From contig NZ_JBJDLK010000001.1 of assembly GCF_045762675.1 (NCBI RefSeq), positions 434,001 through 498,000 on the forward strand: 64,000 bases of DNA, given 5' to 3'. The notes under the pieces are model-generated. The model searched no databases. It had not been told where the DNA came from and saw only the letters and a program-made list of their open reading frames with translations. The position numbers and the translations under genes were made by a program. Positions 59,625-64,000 of the stretch are shown in pieces; positions within the stretch are counted from its first letter, which is position 1; every line of letters begins with the position of its first letter. This stretch comes from Elizabethkingia meningoseptica_A. Its GTDB lineage: Bacteria > Bacteroidota > Bacteroidia > Flavobacteriales > Weeksellaceae.

Positions 59625-61838
59625 TTAAAAGAAGTCTAATTCTGCAATGGCAAGAGACTGATCCTGACCCGTAATTTCGCTGGCAGTTATCCGGATATAG
59701 CGGGTAGTAACTGTTTGCTTTAAATAATGCATTCTTTTTGACGGATCATTGATAAGGTTACCAAAATCGAAAGTATCTGCTTTTATCCAGTTTTTTCCGT
59801 CTGTACTTGTTTCAATAAGTCCTTTAGACATCATACCACCATTATATACGGTTTGTGGCGTATAGGCCATTCCGGATATGGTGTAGCTCTTTCCGAGATC
59901 CAGGGTTAATTCTTTATCTGCTGACTGCCAGAAAGTTTTAGGATTTGCATCAAAAGCAGCCTCAACAGGATGATTTTTAGTGCTGTTTTTTACACCGATA
60001 GCTTTCCAGTTATTTTTCGCAATGCCTACTGTTTCCTTTTCAACCGAACCTTTTTGCCCTTTGGATATGGCTACAGCTTTTATGGTTCCCTGTTGTTTTT
60101 CAAATGGCTGAGTATACTTCATGGAGTTTGTGCCCGGCTCAGAACCATCATTTGTATAATAAATATCATAATTGGCTTTAAGGTCTTCTGTCTGTCCTTC
60201 TCCATATACCTTCCAGTCAAATTGCTGTTTCTTTGATGTGATGGAAACATGGCCATTGCGATCCTGGCTGATACTTAATTGTGGCGGCCGTGTCTGGTAA
60301 TAATGCGCTGAGATACTGCTGATAGCGACATCCTCACGGCTTTGGAGAATACGCAATCTTATTTTTTTTGCTGTAACTTCCGGAAAACGAAGAATCCTCT
60401 TATAACCAATATTGGTGGCACGGGCAATTTCTTTCCAGTTACCGTTAATCCATGCATCCACAGCATGAGACTCTACACGCTCACTATGAGTGGATACAGC
60501 TTCCTGAAGAACCAGCCTGTTGAAAGTTACAGGTGCTGCTGTTTCAAGAACCAATTGTGGATTGTCTTTTTTCAGCAGGGTATAGGTAGTATCATTATGA
60601 TCCAGTACCTGTTTGCTTCCTCTGGCATTTTGCAGAAGATTTTTACCATATGTTTCCCTGATGCGGTTTCCCGTTTCTTTCAGAACTTCCACATCTTTTG
60701 CAGAGAATTTTCCTTCGCGGTTAGGCGGGATATTCAGTAAAAAAGTAGAGTTTCCTCCTACAGAACGTTCATAGATATCAAATACATCATCAGTACTTCT
60801 TACTTTCTGGTACACATCATCGCGGTAGAACCAGCCTTCCCGTATCGATGTATTGGTTTCTGCCTGCTGGTAGTGCAAAAATTTAGCAGTGTATAATCTG
60901 TCGCGTCTGCCAAGATCGTCTTCCATTTCATCTTTCATCTGTGCTACGTTATTCAGATTATCATTAAAAGGAAGGACGTTCCATTCTGTATTTCGTGTGA
61001 CTCCGGATTCATTTCCGCACCATCTGATATCTTCCTGACCAAATATTACGGCTTTAGGCGCAAGGGTGTGAATTAGTTTTTTCCAGGCGTCGTAATTATA
61101 GGTCTGTCCGCCTTTTCTTTTCGGATGGGCCCCGTCAAACCATACCTCGTGTACAGGGCCATATTCGGTGAGTATTTCAAAAAGCTGATTCAGAAAATAT
61201 TCATTATAATCATCTACTTCAAATTCAAATTTGGTTTTGTTTGTAAATGGCCTTCCCGGTACTTCTCTTGGAATAGTTCTTTTTGTGTACTTACTGAGAT
61301 TACCATAAAGACCTTTTGGATTTTCAATCTGATACAAATCAGCAGGTGAAAGGTAAACCCCTAATTTTAAACCATATTTTTGACAGGACCTGGAAAGATC
61401 ACGAAGAATATCACCTTTTCCGTCTTTGAAATTAGTAGACATAATACCATGATCGGTATAGCGGCTTTGCCAAAGGACAAAACCATCATGGTGCTTTACG
61501 GTAAGAATAACCATTTTCATTCCGGCTTCTTTTAGAGAACGGCACCACTGATCGGTATCGAGTTCCTTTAAGTCGAAAATTTTAGGATCTTCCATTCCGT
61601 TTCCCCATTCCATACGTGTAAATGTATTGGGTCCGAAATGTATAAATGCAATAAATTCATTGCGTAAAGCTTCCAGTTGATTTTTTGTCGGAACAACATG
61701 AGCAGCTTTCTCTATAATCAGTTCTTTACTATCCGTTGGCGTAATGGCTATGGTATTGGCAGGTTTTATCTGTTGTGCATTTGTGTACATACTGATTCCC
61801 TGCAGGAATAAGATGCCTGTACTTATTTTAAGTTTCAT
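59625..61838 (-). CDS. alpha-L-fucosidase, GH29, with C-terminal discoidin-type module
   Basis: This 737-aa protein has a signal peptide (about residues 1-21). The GH29 barrel runs to about residue 400: FIAFIHFGPNTFTRMEWG, MVILTVKHHDGFVLW, LKLGVYLSPADL and the nucleophile Asp235 in VWFDGAHP. A beta domain follows, then a chitobiase/hexosaminidase C-terminal-like segment (YDIYYTNDGSEPGTNSMKY, near 545-563) and an F5/8 discoidin-like module at the end (AAFDANPKTFWQSADKELTLDLG and RYIRITASEI). It should release fucose from branched glycans. It is 14 nt after the GH16 gene. It belongs to a different GH29 branch than the enzyme at 20409-21791. Confidence 0.92.
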   Translation of the reverse strand: MKLKISTGILFLQGISMYTNAQQIKPANTIAITPTDSKELIIEKAAHVVPTKNQLEALRNEFIAFIHFGPNTFTRMEWGNGMEDPKIFDLKELDTDQWCRSLKEAGMKMVILTVKHHDGFVLWQSRYTDHGIMSTNFKDGKGDILRDLSRSCQKYGLKLGVYLSPADLYQIENPKGLYGNLSKYTKRTIPREVPGRPFTNKTKFEFEVDDYNEYFLNQLFEILTEYGPVHEVWFDGAHPKRKGGQTYNYDAWKKLIHTLAPKAVIFGQEDIRWCGNESGVTRNTEWNVLPFNDNLNNVAQMKDEMEDDLGRRDRLYTAKFLHYQQAETNTSIREGWFYRDDVYQKVRSTDDVFDIYERSVGGNSTFLLNIPPNREGKFSAKDVEVLKETGNRIRETYGKNLLQNARGSKQVLDHNDTTYTLLKKDNPQLVLETAAPVTFNRLVLQEAVSTHSERVESHAVDAWINGNWKEIARATNIGYKRILRFPEVTAKKIRLRILQSREDVAISSISAHYYQTRPPQLSISQDRNGHVSITSKKQQFDWKVYGEGQTEDLKANYDIYYTNDGSEPGTNSMKYTQPFEKQQGTIKAVAISKGQKGSVEKETVGIAKNNWKAIGVKNSTKNHPVEAAFDANPKTFWQSADKELTLDLGKSYTISGMAYTPQTVYNGGMMSKGLIETSTDGKNWIKADTFDFGNLINDPSKRMHYLKQTVTTRYIRITASEITGQDQSLAIAELDFF

Positions 61839-61852
61839 GGTATATTGGTTTA

Positions 61853-62668
61853 TTAGTTTTTAAAGCTGTAAAATTTTACCCAGTCTATTTCCATTTCTAC
61901 AGGTAAGTGAGAAGAGTCAACATTTCCCACCCACGAACCGCCGAGCTGCATATCCAGCAGCAGGTAATATTTGTAATCTGTAAAAGGAAACTGTCCTTCT
62001 TTATCTGTTTTTATGCGGGGATAAGAAAATGTTTGTTTGTTATTGATAAAGAATACAAGTTTATCCGGATGAAGTTCCACAGCATAGGTGTTAAATGCAT
62101 CCGGATCAATTTTTCCGGTGCTTCCATGTTTTGGATTATCTTTTATATTAAGCCGATGAGTATAATAGCTATGTACCGTTTGATAAGCGATGGAATCGTG
62201 GTTTAATCTTTCCATAATATCTACTTCTCCGGCTTCGGGCCATTTGCCATCCTGGGCAAGCAGCCAGAAGGCTGGCCAGGCTCCTTTTGCAGCATTTAAT
62301 TTGGCTCGTATTTCCCAACGTCCGTACCCAAATGATATTTTATCTTTGGTATAAATACCACCTGTAAGAAATCGGGCTGTATCCTGTACCTTTCCATTAT
62401 TGAGAATTCCTCGCAGGATTAGTTTTCCGTTGCGCATATCATAGCAATCATCCAGATCGCTCATATGTCGGTTCCAGTCTGCTGTTCCGCGGGGAATTTT
62501 GCTCCAGTAGCGGGAATTGAAATGTTTTTTGTTGTTGAAATTATCCTTCCAGACCAGTTTTCCTTTGTGGTATTGATGATTGACAGAACAAGCCGTTGTC
62601 ATCATCATAAGCATCAGGAAGAATAGTCCGTACATGGAATATCCTCCTGTAATATTAGGTGTTTTCAT
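61853..62668 (-). CDS. GH16 family endo-glycosidase, lipoprotein
   Basis: This 271-aa protein has a lipoprotein signal (FFLMLMMMTTACSVN) and a GH16 jelly roll with the catalytic motif EVDIMER: E148 as nucleophile, D150, and E153 as acid/base. FGYGRWEIRAKL and AWPAFWLL lie upstream and EIDWVKFYSF at the end, as usual. GH16 enzymes cleave beta-1,3 or beta-1,4 bonds in glucans or galactans, some in host mucin-type glycans. It is the first gene of the GH16-GH29 operon and is likely displayed on the cell surface, making pieces for the SusC/D pair. The substrate is not shown by the sequence. Confidence 0.92.
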   Translation of the reverse strand: MKTPNITGGYSMYGLFFLMLMMMTTACSVNHQYHKGKLVWKDNFNNKKHFNSRYWSKIPRGTADWNRHMSDLDDCYDMRNGKLILRGILNNGKVQDTARFLTGGIYTKDKISFGYGRWEIRAKLNAAKGAWPAFWLLAQDGKWPEAGEVDIMERLNHDSIAYQTVHSYYTHRLNIKDNPKHGSTGKIDPDAFNTYAVELHPDKLVFFINNKQTFSYPRIKTDKEGQFPFTDYKYYLLLDMQLGGSWVGNVDSSHLPVEMEIDWVKFYSFKN

Positions 62669-62835
62669 GGTATATAGGTTTAGTTTTTTTGCTCTTTACT
62701 TTTCATATTAATGAAAAATTAAAGAAGTGATAAAGATAAAAAATGTATTTCATGTATATGCTTATATATTAATACTATTGTTTTATATTTTTCAAACGTT
62801 TTGTATATTTATTAAACGCTAAAATCGTTGTACAG

Positions 62836-63489
62836 GTGAAGCATATAATTTCCGGGAATCTTATTGAAAAATGGCTTACAGGCTGGTCGTTATCCAGAGA
62901 CTTACCTTTACCTGTTAAGTATAAATCAGGTTTTAAAGTAGACGTCAATTGGGAAATGCAGAAAGAACGCTATGTATTTCCTGTTCTAAATGAAGATTTT
63001 TTCCGGCTTGCTGTGGCAGTGGAAGAACCCTGGATTTTTCTGAAAGTATGTGCTGAACCATCTGCATTAAAATATAAAATCCCGGACCGATGGATTATCC
63101 AGCCGCAAGGTTATCTTATGGGATGTACTACCCGAACTAATAAAAGAATTAATGAACTTCCGGATGGATACAGGCAGGAATGTAACGAATATAACCTCGT
63201 TTTTGAAATTAGAATAACCGACAGGGAAGGAGAAATAGCCTCGACCGGTCGTGTTGTTTTGGTAGATGATTATGCTGTTTTTGACAGAATTGAAACCAAT
63301 CCAAAGCACAGAAGAAAGGGGCTGGCAACGCACGTCCTGAGTAAATTGCAGGAGATAGCAGATGCACAGGGAATTACGCAGCTTATTCTGGTGGCTACAC
63401 AAGAGGGAAAAGTATTATATGAATCATTAGGCTGGGAAGTATACAGTCTGTATACTTCTATTGTGATACCTCCGTACAGAACCGGATGA
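62836..63489 (+). CDS. GNAT family N-acetyltransferase
   Basis: This 217-aa protein starts at GTG. A GNAT domain occupies the C-terminal 100 residues: VVLVDDYAVFDRIETNPKHRRKGLATHVLSKL with the acetyl-CoA binding pattern RRKGLA, then QLILVATQEGKVLYESLGWEVYSLYTSI. The N-terminal half has no recognised domain. It is divergent from the GH16 gene and convergent with the MocR-type gene, whose stop is 6 nt away. Pairing of a GNAT gene with a MocR-type regulator is common, and it may be that regulator's target. The acetyl acceptor is unknown. Confidence 0.85.
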   Translation: MKHIISGNLIEKWLTGWSLSRDLPLPVKYKSGFKVDVNWEMQKERYVFPVLNEDFFRLAVAVEEPWIFLKVCAEPSALKYKIPDRWIIQPQGYLMGCTTRTNKRINELPDGYRQECNEYNLVFEIRITDREGEIASTGRVVLVDDYAVFDRIETNPKHRRKGLATHVLSKLQEIADAQGITQLILVATQEGKVLYESLGWEVYSLYTSIVIPPYRTG

Positions 63490-63495
63490 TTTGTG

Positions 63496-64000
63496 TTATA
63501 ATCTGTTAACCAGAATTTTTGCCAGATTGCCAACCTCTATGAGCTTGGATTTTAAATTTTCATTCCATGGAAGTCCCAGTGTAAGGCGCATGCAATTGTG
63601 ATACTGATCCTGTAATGTAAATACACGGCCAGGGACTATGCAGATATTTTTTTTCATCGCAAGTTCATACAGTTCAATAGTATCTATTTTCCGGCTGAAT
63701 TCTATCCATAGTGCAAGACCGCCTTTAGGCTGGCTGACTTTAGTCCCTTCGGGGAAATGCTGGGCGATGGTTTGTACATAATTCAGATAGTTTTCCTGTA
63801 ATGTACGGCGAAGCTTTCGCAAATGTTTTTCATACTTTCCGCTTTTCAGGAAACTTCCCACGCTTTCATTAATAATAGCATTGGAACTGATGGAGTGAAT
63901 GAGTTTCAGTTTTAGAATTTGCTCTTTATATTTTCCGGGAGCAATCCAGCCTACGCGGTAGCCGGCTGCCAGAGTTTTAGAAATAGAGCTGCACCATAAT
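63496..64000 (-). CDS. MocR-type GntR/aminotransferase regulator, C-terminal part (cut by the window edge)
   Basis: Reading on from the window edge the frame is open to position 64000 and gives WCSSISKTLAAGYRVGWIAP, the PLP-binding segment with the Schiff-base Lys in SISK. ILKLKLIHSISSNAIINES and then SGKYEKHLRKLRRTLQ follow. These are the hallmarks of the aminotransferase-like domain of MocR regulators, which carry a GntR helix-turn-helix at the N-terminus. That end lies outside the window. The ORF that starts at 63861 by GTG is only an internal start. It is convergent with the GNAT gene. Confidence 0.88.
   Translation of the reverse strand, partial: LWCSSISKTLAAGYRVGWIAPGKYKEQILKLKLIHSISSNAIINESVGSFLKSGKYEKHLRKLRRTLQENYLNYVQTIAQHFPEGTKVSQPKGGLALWIEFSRKIDTIELYELAMKKNICIVPGRVFTLQDQYHNCMRLTLGLPWNENLKSKLIEVGNLAKILVNRL

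Noticed and set aside
1..64000. CRISPR array, tRNA, rRNA or prophage
   Set aside because: No regularly spaced repeats, cloverleaf-like sequence or phage genes other than T6SS homologues were recognised; this was a reading by eye, not a covariance search.

Overview
The window reads as chromosome of an AT-rich member of the Bacteroidota, most likely Flavobacteriia of the Weeksellaceae type (Elizabethkingia/Chryseobacterium-like). The support is a T6SS of the Bacteroidetes-only subtype iii, a SusC/SusD pair, a TPR-AraC hybrid regulator, Bacteroidetes promoter boxes (TTTG / TAnnTTTG) and many lipoproteins. I cannot name the species. No tRNA, rRNA, CRISPR array or intact insertion sequence was recognised.

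Region 1 (1-7478) is a small RiPP locus. A TPR-AraC membrane regulator (minus) faces a plus-strand operon: a 55-aa GG-leader precursor missed by length-limited gene calling (2011-2178), a secreted prolyl-oligopeptidase-type protease, and a lanthipeptide dehydratase split into a glutamylation-type and an elimination-type protein. No LanC cyclase and no exporter are visible.

Region 2 (7479-19969) is a T6SS effector island. One arm (plus) is a possible Imm1-like gene, vgrG, a metzincin-type effector and three tandem paralogous lipoproteins. The other arm (minus) is a LysM-like protein, a DUF4280 PAAR-like protein, a two-domain peptidoglycan effector (GH104 lytic transglycosylase plus M23 peptidase) and a lipoprotein.

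Region 3 (20409-24153) is ordinary chromosome: a GH29 fucosidase, a MazG-like NTP pyrophosphohydrolase, an MFS transporter and a small Fe-S protein.

Region 4 (24704-41843) is the structural T6SSiii cluster: a pseudo-receiver LuxR regulator, TssO-like proteins, a PKD protein, TssR, Hcp, a lytic transglycosylase, TssE, F, G, N, K, B, C, the ClpV ATPase and a second Hcp.

Region 5 (42136-53767) is a second effector island: vgrG, a zinc-peptidase effector with a lipoprotein, a lipase-like effector with a three-helix membrane protein, then a second copy of the LysM-like / PAAR-like / effector / lipoprotein cassette carrying an unrecognised 1018-aa effector.

Region 6 (53857-64000) holds a WG-repeat protein, a SusC/D - GH29 - GH16 polysaccharide utilisation locus, a GNAT acetyltransferase and a truncated MocR-type regulator.

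The most striking non-coding signal is a shared near-palindrome (core GTAGwwyTACkACAATTTT) upstream of both hcp genes, the PAAR/GH104-M23 operon and the vgrG1 arm. In all four places it lies exactly 44 nt ahead of a -7-like box, which suggests one activator co-expressing the dispersed T6SS tube, tip and effector genes.
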